Assembly (NCBI GenBank): GCA_030248195.1
Contig: JASAND010011208.1
Location: forward strand, 32,031-96,030
Length of the DNA stretch: 64,000 nucleotides
Direction of reading: 5' to 3'
From: Trissonchulus latispiculum
Lineage: Eukaryota > Nematoda > Enoplea > Enoplida > Ironidae
Shown: positions 1 to 9,906 of the stretch, piece after piece
Numbering within the stretch: the stretch's first letter is position 1
Layout: every line of letters begins with the position of its first letter
Translations under genes and position numbers: made by a program
Notes under the pieces: model-generated
The model's database searches: none
Seen by the model: only the letters and a program-made list of their open reading frames with translations
Told to the model about the DNA's origin: nothing

Positions 1-600
1 AGGCAATTTCAGGGCCAAAGTTCACTGTTTTGCTCAAACTTTTGCCGTGAAGCCCAAAATCCAACTTTTGGCCAAATTTTGCGCTCAAATTACCAAATCT
101 GAACAGTTTCCGGGTCAGAATCCCGGCTTCTGCACAATTACCTGGTTTCAAGCAGAAAATTTGATTATCGATTAAGTTTTCGCTAAAACTTAATTTTGCA
201 CGATTTTCGCACTTTTGTCTCGAAACTTGCCAAAAACCGCATTTCGAACCAGAATCCATAACCTTGAGCAAAAACTTGAACTTCGACCCGAAAATTTGGC
301 TTTCGAGCAATTTTCGGGTCAAAATCACGCTTTTTGCTCAAAGTCCGGGTTTCTAGTTTAAAGTGCGATTTTTGTCACGTTTTGAGTTCAAAATGTGAAT
401 TTTAGGCAATTTCAGGGCCAAAGTTCACTGTTTTGCTCAAACTTTTGCCGTGAAGCCCAAAATCCAACTTTTGGCCAAATTTTGCGCTCAAATTACCAAA
501 TCTGAACAGTTTCCGGGTCAGAATCCCGGCTTCTGCACAATTACCTGGTTTCAAGCAGAAAATTTGATTATCGATTAAGTTTTCGCTAAAGATTGCATTT
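1..600. repeat. Satellite-like block with internal tandem duplication
   Basis: AT-rich sequence built from short degenerate motifs of the type 'TTTGACCCGGAAATTG' and 'GAGCAAAAACTTGAAC', many of them also present in inverted orientation. Bases 1-189 are repeated at 404-592, so this piece is a tandem duplication of roughly 400 bp. The same sequence occurs a third time at 3252-3440. No coding potential is visible; short open frames here are accidental. Confidence 0.8.
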
Positions 601-1163
601 TAAATGCGAAAATCGGCCGAAAATAACATTTTGAGCCTAAAAGTTGAAAATTGACCAATAACCTGAATTTTGACGAAGAAATCGGTCCGATTTCTTAATT
701 TGGTCGCGAAACTTGGTCAATCGTCGAATCTTCAGCATGAAAACGGAATTTTTGTTAGAATACGAATTTTGGGCTGAAAATGAAGTTTGAGCACAAAATC
801 CAAAACTTACATCCAAAAACTTACTTCGGGTGTGGCCCAAACCATGATTCTTGCAGCGGATCGCCAGCCATTGAGCAGATCACCTAAAACAAACAAAAAA
901 TAAATGAACAAGCATAGAAACAGACACAAAAAGCACAAAAACAAGCAAATCAGAGACCGATTTGCTTGTTCAAATGCAGTTAGTTTCTCTCCTTTCGGAG
1001 AGGGGGCCGATCCCGACAGTGGTGCAGTGTCGGGCCAACCCTCGATGAGGTCCAGCAAGCTGGATCACCCATCAGTCGACCAAAAACCAGCAATCTCGTG
1101 AGGTCCGTGAACCTCATACCAGAGATTAAGCTGATAAGAACAGATACTACAACACGATCATAG
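196..1163 (+). repeat. 968-bp direct repeat, copy 1
   Basis: Matches 3044-4011 at a constant offset of 2,848 bp, with no difference that I noticed by eye. The 5' part is the satellite-like sequence. The 3' part (from about 840) is a different, hairpin-rich sequence ending in 'CGATCATAG', which is also the first nine bases of the element at 1155-1907. The near-identity implies recent duplication or conversion. Confidence 0.85.
941..1127 (+). other. Run of five RNA-type hairpins
   Basis: Five consecutive inverted repeats: 941-969 (ACAAGCAAATC / GATTTGCTTGT), 987-1002 (CTCTCC / GGAGAG), 1012-1034 (CCCGACA / TGTCGGG), 1051-1064 (TCCAGC / GCTGGA) and 1092-1127 (AATCTC..AGGT / ACCT..GAGATT). The same run is present in the second copy at 3789-3975. 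The arrangement resembles the hairpin arrays downstream of both LINE ORF2s in this window. Confidence 0.6.
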
Positions 1164-1907
1164 CCATTTACGGCGATGAAGCGATAAAACGGCCATTTCG
1201 CTGATTTCTTAAAAAGCCTGGGCCAGCCAAGCCAGGCTTCCAGATGAAACCTGAAACAGGGATGCAGCAGCCCCACTGTAGTTATATATACGTTGGACGA
1301 CACTTAGGCTAATTGGCCCTAAGATCTTAGAATATGGGACTTTATCTCTTCCACCCCCCGGAGGAGGGGATTCCTCCTGCTTTTGCCCTTTTTTCCTGAT
1401 GGTAAGCGCGAATCTGCGAAAATGCCCAATTTCGGCGAAAAATGGACGATTTCCGCCGAAACTGGGCATTTTCGACCAATATTGGCCAACTTTGGCGGTG
1501 GTGGCGGAAGTTGGAAAAATTTGCCAAAAGTTGAAAGATTTTGTGGAAAAAGATGGAAATTGCCGAAAACCAAACTAATATGAGGGAAACAGCAAATATT
1601 GAGCGGGAAAACTGACCGAGAATCGAAATTTGAACAATGTAACAACATTAAGGTTAGAATCAGAAAAGTTGGTCCGAAATCTGGATTTGAACACGGAAAT
1701 CAGTCAATTTTAGGATTAGGTGTGCAAAAACAGTGTTTTACTGCAAAAAATAATAAACTTACTTGATTATGTAAAACAATTTTAATTAAGAAACACTTCC
1801 TGTTGAACATCCGCAAAACTAATGCGGGGATAGCGCAGCGGTTCGATTCTGGCCTCTCACCCGGCCGGTCAGGGTTCGATTCCCGGTGAAATGGCCAAAT
1901 TTTGTTA
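1155..1907 (+). mobile_element. Hairpin element with tRNA-like 3' end, copy lacking right TIR
   Basis: Matches 11719-12471 base for base as far as I can follow by eye (offset 10,564). It contains a strong hairpin at 1214-1239 (AAGCCTGG / CCAGGCTT), a longer foldback around 1420-1475 (GAAAATGCCC / GGGCATTTTC) and a tRNA-like sequence at the 3' end. Unlike the copy at 11719, it is not followed by an inverted copy of its first 33 bases. It may be the 3' part of a larger unit starting in the 968-bp repeat. No reading frame here is credible. Confidence 0.65.
1824..1896 (+). tRNA. tRNA-like sequence (repeat-borne)
   Basis: Carries an A-box-like TAGCGCAGCGG and a perfect B-box GGTTCGATTCC within a T-arm. 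The anticodon arm can be folded (TGGCC / GGCCG) but the loop is not canonical, so no amino acid is assigned. It is followed directly by CCAAATTTTGTTA. Because it is shared with 12388-12460 it is part of a mobile repeat rather than a single-copy tRNA gene. Confidence 0.6.
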
Positions 1908-1974
1908 ATGTTCTGTTTTCAGTGTTTTCTTTTTAGGAGTCAACCCTCTGTATGCATAAACCATTACTTCAGCA

Positions 1975-3430
1975 AGAAAAATCTACGAAATTGTCAAATT
2001 TGGCATTGTAAACGTGAGTTTTGTCCGAAAATCGCGTTTTCCATCGAAAAGTAGAATTTTGAGCTCAAACTTGAATTTTGAACCGAAAATCACACAAATT
2101 TGGTAATTTAAACTCAAAACATGAAGGCCAACCGCATTTTGAACATAAATCCTGAAGTTTGTGCCAAAATCAGGAAGCTGCTGCTTAAATCTGAACTTTG
2201 ACCCGGAAGTTGCGCGAGTTTTGCAGTTTGAACCCGAAACTTGTCCAGAAACTGTATTCCAAACCTAAATTCACAAGTTTGAGCAAAAACTTGAACTTTG
2301 ACCTAAAAACTTAACATTCAAGCAAATTTAGGGTCAATTTTTGCAGTCACCAGTTTTTGCATGAACTCCTGTTTCAAGCAGAAAATGCAATCCTGGGCCA
2401 TGTTTTGAGATAAAGATTGCATTTTAAACGCGAAAATTGGCATAAAATCGCATTTTGAGCCTATCAGCTGGAATTTGAGCAACAACCTGGGTTTTGACCC
2501 GGAAACTGAAAAATTAGGCAATTTCCGGGTCAAAATCCCCACTTTTGCTCAAAGTTCAGCGTCTAAGCTGAAAACGTGATTTTACACCAAATTTTGCCTT
2601 TGAATTGGAAACTTTAAGCAATTCAGGGGTCAAAGTTCACGGTTGTTGTCAAAAGTTCAGTTTTAAGCACACAATGCGATTGTTGCCCAAAATTTGCCTT
2701 TAAATTGCTGAACTTGCACAATAAGCTGAACGTTGACTCTGGAATTACAAGATTTTCGCACTTTGAACTCGGAATTTGGTCTGGAATTGAATTCTGATCT
2801 TAAAACCGAAACTTTGGCAAAAACCTGAAGTTTGACCCGGAAATCACAATATTTTCGCAGTTTGAACCAGAAATTTGCCCAAAAACCGAATTTCGAACCA
2901 GAATCCAGAACTTTGAGCAAAACCCTGAACTTTGAACCTGGAATTGCACGATTTTGGCACTTTGGTCCCGAAACATGCCCAAAAACCGAATTTCGAACCT
3001 AAATCCACAACTTTGAGCAAAAACGTGAACTTTGACACTGGAATTGCACGATTTTCGCACTTTTGTCTCGAAACTTGCCAAAAACCGCATTTCGAACCAG
3101 AATCCATAACCTTGAGCAAAAACTTGAACTTCGACCCGAAAATTTGGCTTTCGAGCAATTTTCGGGTCAAAATCACGCTTTTTGCTCAAAGTCCGGGTTT
3201 CTAGTTTAAAGTGCGATTTTTGTCACGTTTTGAGTTCAAAATGTGAATTTTAGGCAATTTCAGGGCCAAAGTTCACTGTTTTGCTCAAACTTTTGCCGTG
3301 AAGCCCAAAATCCAACTTTTGGCCAAATTTTGCGCTCAAATTACCAAATCTGAACAGTTTCCGGGTCAGAATCCCGGCTTCTGCACAATTACCTGGTTTC
3401 AAGCAGAAAATTTGATTATCGATTAAGTTT
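1975..3430. repeat. Diverged satellite-like block
   Basis: About 1.4 kb of degenerate repetition of motifs such as 'TTTGAACCCGAAACTTG', 'GAGCAAAAACTTGAAC' and the reverse complement 'TTGCTCAAAGTTC'. Units are roughly 50-70 bp and strongly diverged, with local palindromes (for example around 3105-3190). Long minus-strand open frames (2663-3189) follow this repetition and have the low-complexity composition expected of it, so they are not annotated as genes. Confidence 0.7.
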
Positions 3431-4011
3431 TCGCTAAAGATTGCATTTTAAATGCGAAAATCGGCCGAAAATAACATTTTGAGCCTAAAAGTTGAAAATT
3501 GACCAATAACCTGAATTTTGACGAAGAAATCGGTCCGATTTCTTAATTTGGTCGCGAAACTTGGTCAATCGTCGAATCTTCAGCATGAAAACGGAATTTT
3601 TGTTAGAATACGAATTTTGGGCTGAAAATGAAGTTTGAGCACAAAATCCAAAACTTACATCCAAAAACTTACTTCGGGTGTGGCCCAAACCATGATTCTT
3701 GCAGCGGATCGCCAGCCATTGAGCAGATCACCTAAAACAAACAAAAAATAAATGAACAAGCATAGAAACAGACACAAAAAGCACAAAAACAAGCAAATCA
3801 GAGACCGATTTGCTTGTTCAAATGCAGTTAGTTTCTCTCCTTTCGGAGAGGGGGCCGATCCCGACAGTGGTGCAGTGTCGGGCCAACCCTCGATGAGGTC
3901 CAGCAAGCTGGATCACCCATCAGTCGACCAAAAACCAGCAATCTCGTGAGGTCCGTGAACCTCATACCAGAGATTAAGCTGATAAGAACAGATACTACAA
4001 CACGATCATAG
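3044..4011 (+). repeat. 968-bp direct repeat, copy 2
   Basis: Second copy of 196-1163. It ends at 'CGATCATAG', after which the sequence becomes unrelated, whereas copy 1 continues into the element at 1155-1907. It includes the five-hairpin run (3789-3975). Confidence 0.85.
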
Positions 4012-4496
4012 GACTTTGTTTATTTCTAATGAGTTACTGCATACGGTACATAATACCAATACATACATAATAAGTACAGAAACTGTTCACCGCTAAATAG
4101 TTAAAAACAGGCCATTCATAATTGACAAACAACAATAAAGTATATTCTTGAACAATGCAATTTGAAATACGCGAATGACAATTAATACGTATATATAGTA
4201 GTAGAATATAAATTGACATTAAATTGACATTGACATTGACATTAACAGCCTAATTTTTAATTAATTTCATCAATTTCAGTTATTCCTTATGGAATCTTTG
4301 TTCATCTTTGTTCTTTTTCTTTCTGATTCTTCTGAAATGTAATAAGAAATTATTAATACAAAGTACAGCATAATATGTCACTACTCAGCTTAATCTAAAT
4401 CCCAACAAAATACAGTAACCAAAACTTAAAATATGGTCTAATTTCTATTTTAGCACATTAATTTAGAGTTGTCTCAGAAAGAAAAATATTTAAAAT
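4012..4496. other. Intergenic, no feature seen
   Basis: Unique AT-rich sequence. There is a short GACATT tandem around 4213-4244. No supported gene or repeat boundary. Confidence 0.5.
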
Positions 4497-4575
4497 TAGC
4501 TCTAGGTGGGAATCGAACCACCACCTCTCCAATTCGGAATCGCATTCTTTGCAAATCGGCTAAAACAGAAAAAGA
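4497..4575 (-). tRNA. tRNA-like sequence, eroded
   Basis: On the minus strand a B-box GGTTCGATTCC lies in a T-arm GGTGG / CCACC. A TTAGCCGATTTG A-box-like segment is upstream and the loop reads TTCCGAA. The acceptor stem does not pair, so this is probably a tRNA-derived repeat or pseudogene. It is followed by ...AATTTTAAATATTTTTCTTTC, an A/T tail like that after the other tRNA-like sequences here. Confidence 0.45.
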
Positions 4576-4852
4576 CCATTATTACCTCATATCATCCAAT
4601 ATACAAAAACAAAATACCAATACCAAAGCCAATTAGCAAAGTAAAGAAATAATAAACCATAGCCGTCTAATGTTTAAAATTTTGCGAAAGTTTCAAAGAG
4701 GCAATTTAAATTTTATTTTAAACTTATAAATGGCAGAGATATGATCCGCCTATTCGTTGAATCGGGCTATTTTTATGGGCCTGTTCTTATGAAATCTTTT
4801 GATCTTGGAACATAGCCTGCTGAAACACTAAAAGCCACATGCATCACATACT

Positions 4853-5283
4853 TTACATACACAATTTACAATAGGAAATTGCCAATCCAAAAATACAACA
4901 GAAAACTGCCAAACCAAAACAAGCTTTTAAAATTCTAGACAATCCGTATATGTTATTTCTTTCTGGTTCTCTTTCAAGACTTAATTTTGATTTCATGTCT
5001 AAGAAAAGTGCACCAAATTTTAGCTCTGTCAAACAAAAAACCCATTTTCCGCTGGGCAGTTTACCATGCTTGGAAACTTTGACTAGATTTGGTGCCAATC
5101 CAGGTTCCTGAAACATGAAAAAGTACAAAATATACTGCCTAAATCATCATTTATGCAAATTATTGTCTCTTGCCTGAAACGAATTCCAAAATAGCCGACC
5201 ATTCTTTGAATTTTCATACCGGTCTAAAGCCGGTTTTCGAATCTCTGTGCTACATTTTTCATCTATGGATTTCACTACTTTCC
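4853..5283 (-). CDS. Unrecognised protein with C-terminal membrane anchor (two exons)
   Basis: The minus strand reads open through two joined exons. Exon 5283-5174 begins after a TTTTCAG acceptor and encodes ...ALDRYENSKNGRLFWNSFQ. Exon 5107-4853 follows a CATGTTTCAG acceptor and encodes EPGLAPNLVKVSKHGKLPSG... to a TAA stop. The intervening 66 bp starts with GCAAGA, so the join requires a GC-AG intron; frame is kept exactly. The last 26 residues (from ILKACFGLAVFCC) are hydrophobic and look like a single C-terminal membrane span. No start codon is visible, so 5' exons are missing or lie upstream towards 5.4 kb. I do not recognise the family. It could instead be an isolated open frame preserved by chance. 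Confidence 0.4.
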
Positions 5284-5574
5284 CTGAAAATGTCCGCTGA
5301 TGTTTAGAAAATTTTCTTCATAAGCAGGAATGTTTGATTTCTAGAGCCAAACCTGTTTACAAACCCGAAATAAGATTGCACAAATTTCATGTGACGAAGC
5401 ACAAAACTAACAATCATAGGAAATCGAAATCACAGTCAAAAGGTCATAGAGAATCCAAGACATAATTCCCGTTCATACTGCTCTTTGAAAAAATTATACC
5501 AGGAAAACGAAACATTTATTTGAATTTAATTTCAAACTTAATCTTGTTGACTTGCAGTGAAAAGAAAAAATTTT
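5284..5574. other. Intergenic, no feature seen
   Basis: AT-rich sequence between the small gene and the tRNA-like element. Nothing recognisable. Confidence 0.4.
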
Positions 5575-5649
5575 GGATTCGGTGGGGCTCGAACCCACAA
5601 ACCCCTCTGACTCGGAGTCAGCCGTCAGTACCACTTGGCCATCGAATCC
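5575..5649 (-). tRNA. tRNA-Arg(CCG)-like gene at LINE 3' end
   Basis: Well-formed cloverleaf signals on the minus strand: a perfect 7-bp acceptor stem (GGATTCG / CGAATCC), A-box TGGCCAAGTGG, a perfect T-arm GTGGG-TTCGAGC-CCCAC (B-box GGTTCGAGCCC), and anticodon arm CTGA-CTCCGAG-TCAG. Read canonically the anticodon is CCG, that is Arg. It is followed by AAAATTTTTTC, which would serve as a Pol III terminator. It lies in the same orientation as the adjacent LINE, about 660 bp downstream of its ORF2 stop. It may be a functional tRNA, the LINE target, or part of the element. Confidence 0.6.
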
Positions 5650-5704
5650 TTATGATTTTGTATGCAAGAATTTTACTTAATGCAAAGCTGCTGCTTCTCA
5701 AAAG

Positions 5705-6305
5705 TTAACACACAGTCTCATTGCAGCAGACGAAAACCAGTTTTATCTGGTTTTCATCATTGATTTTGAGCTGCCTTTCAAAAGCTGTGTGTTAAGACAG
5801 TCATTTTATTGCATACGTTTTTGGAAGTAGGCTGCTGACTGGAATTTTTGCTTTCCAGTCAGCAGCCTTATATTTGTCTAAACTGCATTTTGCCGCCCCT
5901 GCTTGGGGCGGCCAATTTGACGTGATATTCGGCTTAATTAGCCGATTAATTTGTTATCATCAGTTACCAGTGGCAGTTGGTAACAGAAAAAAGAGTACTG
6001 CCTTTACTGCTAATTACACCGATTGGCCCAGAAACAGTGACAGCAGCCAGGGCCGCTGCAAGAAATGAAATGTTGCATGGTAGCGACAAAAGGTCGCAGT
6101 GTTGAGATAGAAATTAGGGAAGTGAATCTGTGAACTGAGATAGGAATTGTTGGGGGGAATATTATGTTTAGGACTCGAGCCGATTTTAGGTTAGATGGCG
6201 TGGGTTAGGGGGAGGGCTGGGAGGGTAAAACCTCCCCTCCGTGACCCCCTCGTTCCCACTCTCACTGGGGCTCGCTGTCTAGGGTATCTGACCCTAATCA
6301 GGGTC
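5705..6305 (-). other. Structured 3' region of LINE copy 1
   Basis: A series of inverted repeats that would fold in the RNA: 6290-6305 (GACCCT / AGGGTC), 6219-6236 (GGGAGG / CCTCCC), 6083-6097 (GCGAC / GTCGC), 5963-5984 (GTTACC / GGTAAC), 5929-5945 (TCGGCT / AGCCGA), 5892-5912 (GCCGCCCC / GGGGCGGC), 5830-5867 (14-bp stem GCTGCTGACTGGAA), and a nested hairpin 5705-5795 (outer TTAACACACAG / CTGTGTGTTAA, inner GAAAACCAG / CTGGTTTTC). The GCGAC / GTCGC hairpin has a counterpart at the equivalent place in copy 2. Confidence 0.65.
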
Positions 6306-6310
6306 TGAAA

Positions 6311-9300
6311 TTAGTGATTTTTGAGCGCCAAAATTCCAAATTCGTTGAAATAAAAGGCCCCAAAGTCGCCTACTAACCCCCGGTGAATCGAAGCGTCTTC
6401 TAAAAAAGCGCCCGCATTTCTAGCAATTCTTCCGAGAGATTTTATAAAAATGTCCCAAATATTAACTGCAACTTTTGTTTTCCAAAATTGACTTCTGGTG
6501 AACCAAATGGCCCACTGGGCCTGATGAATTATTAAATTCAAATTTTTCAAAAGTTTAGGGTTTTTCCGAATAACAATTCCTAGTAATTTTTCGTGAGTTT
6601 CTAAATTTCTTTGCGCGAGTTGCCGTGATGGCCTCGCCACAACTTTAAGCAATTTTTCTACATTTTCCCAGAAGGATTTAATTCTGACACATTCCACGAA
6701 TGTGTGAATTAAATCCTCCGAAACCGAAATTCCCAAAGTTTCGCAAAATTCACAGTTTTCAGATAGCTGATTGTTCATTTGATGCAAACGTTTTTGCGTG
6801 AGCAAAACGTTGTGCACTAGCTTCAAATGAACATCTAGAGCTATACTTTCTACAAACTTAGTTTTCATGGACCCCCATAGGTATTCCCAGTCATTACCGG
6901 GAATACCTGGGAATTTTTCGGTCCACTTTTCAGCTATTTGATCTGCTCTTTTTCCGAATTTTTTCAAAATCATAGCTTCATAAATTTGTTTCATTCTAAC
7001 TGAATTTGGAGAAAATTGAACCGCCTCAATCGAGATCGAGTTAGGATTAATTTCCAAATCCAAAGTGAGCATAGCCTTTCGCAATTCCCTATAAAATTTT
7101 GGAACCAAAATCCGATTAAGTTGGCCAATAGATTTAGTTTCAACTTGTGCATAGAAATAGTCGAAAATTGGGTGCCAGGCTTGCGCTGCACCCAATTTTC
7201 GTCTAATCAAAATCACTAACCTTTGACTTAGGACTCTGAACTCTAGGTTCGGAAAGGCTATGCCCCCTTTGGTCTTGGGCAAAGAGGCACACTCTGAGTT
7301 GATGACCACTCTGTTAGTGACCGGATGCCAGATGTAGGTCTCCATTCTCTTCTTAAATTTGTCCATCAAATGTCTGGAGGGGCTGAGGAACCAGGTGGAG
7401 TACCAGAGCCCAGCCAAGTAGTAGGTCATCAGGCTGGCCACACGGGCGTAGGCTGATGACCTTACAGGCGGGATGGCTGACCCGATACCCTCCAAAATTT
7501 CCTCAAATTTTTCCTCGTTTTTCCAGTTTTCAATTCCTTCATCGTTAACATAAACACCAAAAACTTTTACTTCCGTTTTCAAAAATCTTTTCAAGTCTTC
7601 TGGAACTTCCCTTCTTTTGACTCCACTAACTAGAAGTAGAGCAGTTTTCTCTACTTTCAGCTTCCCTCCAGATATTTGCTCATAATTTTCGTATTCTTTA
7701 AAAACTTGTTTAACCGATTCAAAATTCTGTAAAGTGAAATTGGTGTCATCCGCATAGGCGGTGACCTTGTTTTCTCGGCCTAAAACTTTAATTCCACGAA
7801 TTAACCGAACTTTTCGAACATGATTTAAGAAAGTTTCATTACAAAGAACGTACAAAAGAGGGGAAAGTGGGCAACCTTGACGTATACCCCTTTCCAATTT
7901 GAACGGAAGGGACATATAACCGTTAATTAATAGTGAGCTCTGAACAAAATTTTTCTTATAGATGGATTTTACCCATCTCCTAATTTTCGGGCCGAAGCCA
8001 AATTTCTTCAATACTAGTTCTAAAAACTCCCACTCAACTAGATCAAATGCTGCCATTTGATCTACCGAGAGGAAAATGCACGGTTTCTTTTTGTGTGTAG
8101 CATAATCTAAAATTCCAATTAAACTCAAAATTCCATCTCGAATGTCCCTTCCGGAAACTCCGCAAGTTTGATCCAATTTTACCAAAAATGGCATAACGCC
8201 TGAAAATCGATTTGTTAATACTTTCGCAAAAATTTTATAGTCCACGTTCAGCATGCTGAGTGGACGCCAATTTTTCCTCTCCGACCTGTCACCTTTGCCC
8301 TTGTACAAAAGGGAAATGATCCCCATGTACATTTCCTCTGGCATTTTTCCAGTTTCTAAGATTATGTTGAAAATTTTTGCAAGCCATGGGGCACAAAGGT
8401 ACAGACAAGAGAGGTAAAATTCGATGGCAAGTCCGTCTTTCCCTGGAACTTTGCCCAGAGCAAATTGCTTAATTGCCTTTTCGACTTCTTCTGCCGTTAT
8501 ATCTGCTTCTAGTTCTGGCTGTGCACTGTCTGGTACAGAATTCTCCGTACTTTCTAGAAAAGCCGCGGCTTTTCTAGGATCTATGCCAGAACTAGTAAAC
8601 AAATTTTGATACTGTGATCTCATTTCAGAAATAATTTTCATATTTCCTACAACTTGGGTGCCATTTTCGGTTTTCAAAGAGTAAAAATACCGCTTTTCAC
8701 CCTCCTTTTTCTCAATCTTTTTAGCATTCAAAATTGAAATTGTATCATACAATTTTTCCGATTTGTGGGCTCTTCCCAGACTTTGTTCAATTTCTTTCAG
8801 CTCAATTTCACGTAAAATTTCTTTGACTTCATTTTGTTCAGTCAGATCATTTGCTGCCTGTGCATCCTTTAACCGGTCTTCCAAATTAGAAATTTCTGTG
8901 CGCTTTCTTTGCGCAATAATTCTACTGTGAAATTTAAACAGATTTTTCGCTTCCTTTTTGAACCACTTCCAATTCTCAAGTATTTCAGCTGATGTCTGCT
9001 GTTGTTCAAATAAAGTCTGAGCTTCAAAGCGTAGCTCTGCAAAATCAAGTGAAAAGAAAGGATCACTGAAAACTTTCGTGTTCATTTTCCAGTACGAAGG
9101 CCCCCGGGCCTGGTGAAATAAAGAATCGACAATTTTTGCCTTTAAAATAGAATGATCTGAAAATGAAACAGGAGCATAATCTATAGAAATAAAAGCTCCC
9201 AGATGCCGTTTTGCTACATAAATCCGATCTAGTCGACTTCGACAATTTTGATTAACACTTTTACAACTGAAATCCCTCTTTTTAGGGAATTTTTCACGGA

Positions 9301-9862
9301 AAACATCAACAAATTTATACTCATTTTGGATAATTTTGAGCTCGTTTCTACCTTTCGTAGCAATCATTAATGCATGATTGGACGTGGCCGTAGATTCTCT
9401 ATCTAACTTCAAATCGGGTACAAAATTAAAATCTCCACCCAGTAATAAAATAGAGTCGTTTTTAACTTTGCTTTTCAGTTTTTCCTGCAAAGTTTCGAAA
9501 AAACCAGATCTTCTTTCATACCTTGCAGGGGCATAAATATTAATAAGAAAGGCTACCCGATTTGAAATTTTTGCCTTTACAATTTGCATTCTACCTTCCA
9601 TTTCAAAAACCATATCAAAAGTTCCAGCCAACGTGTGGCTTACTAGGATACAGACTCCCCCACCTCTGTTAGCATTAAAGTACGAATGGAAAATCTTAAA
9701 ATTAGGACTCATCACTTGTTCAAAATAGGGGTCCGTGTTCATAAAATTTGTTTCTTGTATAAAAATTATGTTGTAATTTTGAACATTAATAAAAAGTTGG
9801 TCGACTTTAGAATTTCGATTCAGTCCATTCGCATTAATGCTAGCAAAGGTGATGGGAGCCAT
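6311..9862 (-). CDS. LINE ORF2: APE endonuclease and reverse transcriptase
   Basis: 1,183 residues starting MAPITFASINANGLNRN. The N-terminal third is an apurinic-like endonuclease: N in INANGL (about residue 12), E in IQETNF (37), GGDFNF (about 143) and the SDHS motif. The centre is a reverse transcriptase: GKGDRSERKNWRPLSMLN, motif A SVDQMAAFDLV, motif B RGIRQGCPLSPLLY, motif C AYADDTNF (about 701) and motif D GGKLKVEKTALL. The C-terminus has a Cys-His cluster CEFC...H..VEC typical of L1/Tx1 elements. In the target-primed mechanism the endonuclease nicks DNA and the RT copies element RNA there. No stops or frameshifts are present. ORF1 lies 44 bp upstream, and the start sits in 'GAGTCATGGCTCCC', shared with copy 2. 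Base composition is AT-rich, unlike ORF1. Confidence 0.95.
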   Translation of the reverse strand: MAPITFASINANGLNRNSKVDQLFINVQNYNIIFIQETNFMNTDPYFEQVMSPNFKIFHSYFNANRGGGVCILVSHTLAGTFDMVFEMEGRMQIVKAKISNRVAFLINIYAPARYERRSGFFETLQEKLKSKVKNDSILLLGGDFNFVPDLKLDRESTATSNHALMIATKGRNELKIIQNEYKFVDVFREKFPKKRDFSCKSVNQNCRSRLDRIYVAKRHLGAFISIDYAPVSFSDHSILKAKIVDSLFHQARGPSYWKMNTKVFSDPFFSLDFAELRFEAQTLFEQQQTSAEILENWKWFKKEAKNLFKFHSRIIAQRKRTEISNLEDRLKDAQAANDLTEQNEVKEILREIELKEIEQSLGRAHKSEKLYDTISILNAKKIEKKEGEKRYFYSLKTENGTQVVGNMKIISEMRSQYQNLFTSSGIDPRKAAAFLESTENSVPDSAQPELEADITAEEVEKAIKQFALGKVPGKDGLAIEFYLSCLYLCAPWLAKIFNIILETGKMPEEMYMGIISLLYKGKGDRSERKNWRPLSMLNVDYKIFAKVLTNRFSGVMPFLVKLDQTCGVSGRDIRDGILSLIGILDYATHKKKPCIFLSVDQMAAFDLVEWEFLELVLKKFGFGPKIRRWVKSIYKKNFVQSSLLINGYMSLPFKLERGIRQGCPLSPLLYVLCNETFLNHVRKVRLIRGIKVLGRENKVTAYADDTNFTLQNFESVKQVFKEYENYEQISGGKLKVEKTALLLVSGVKRREVPEDLKRFLKTEVKVFGVYVNDEGIENWKNEEKFEEILEGIGSAIPPVRSSAYARVASLMTYYLAGLWYSTWFLSPSRHLMDKFKKRMETYIWHPVTNRVVINSECASLPKTKGGIAFPNLEFRVLSQRLVILIRRKLGAAQAWHPIFDYFYAQVETKSIGQLNRILVPKFYRELRKAMLTLDLEINPNSISIEAVQFSPNSVRMKQIYEAMILKKFGKRADQIAEKWTEKFPGIPGNDWEYLWGSMKTKFVESIALDVHLKLVHNVLLTQKRLHQMNNQLSENCEFCETLGISVSEDLIHTFVECVRIKSFWENVEKLLKVVARPSRQLAQRNLETHEKLLGIVIRKNPKLLKNLNLIIHQAQWAIWFTRSQFWKTKVAVNIWDIFIKSLGRIARNAGAFLEDASIHRGLVGDFGAFYFNEFGILALKNH

Positions 9863-9906
9863 GACTCAGGGGGGGTCACGATGAACTCCCGGATCATTTT
9901 CTTCGG

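Noticed and set aside
637..1303. Several open frames of 60-110 codons on both strands, repeated at 3485-3949
   Set aside because: They lie in repeated non-coding sequence, change frame between hairpins and have no protein-like pattern.
1209..1648. Overlapping open frames, repeated at 11676-12212
   Set aside because: Identical because the DNA repeat is identical; composition follows the foldback structure and no domain is visible.
2663..3189. Minus-strand frames rich in F, K and G of 85-129 codons
   Set aside because: Explained by the degenerate satellite-like repeat; the same peptide motifs recur irregularly in different frames.
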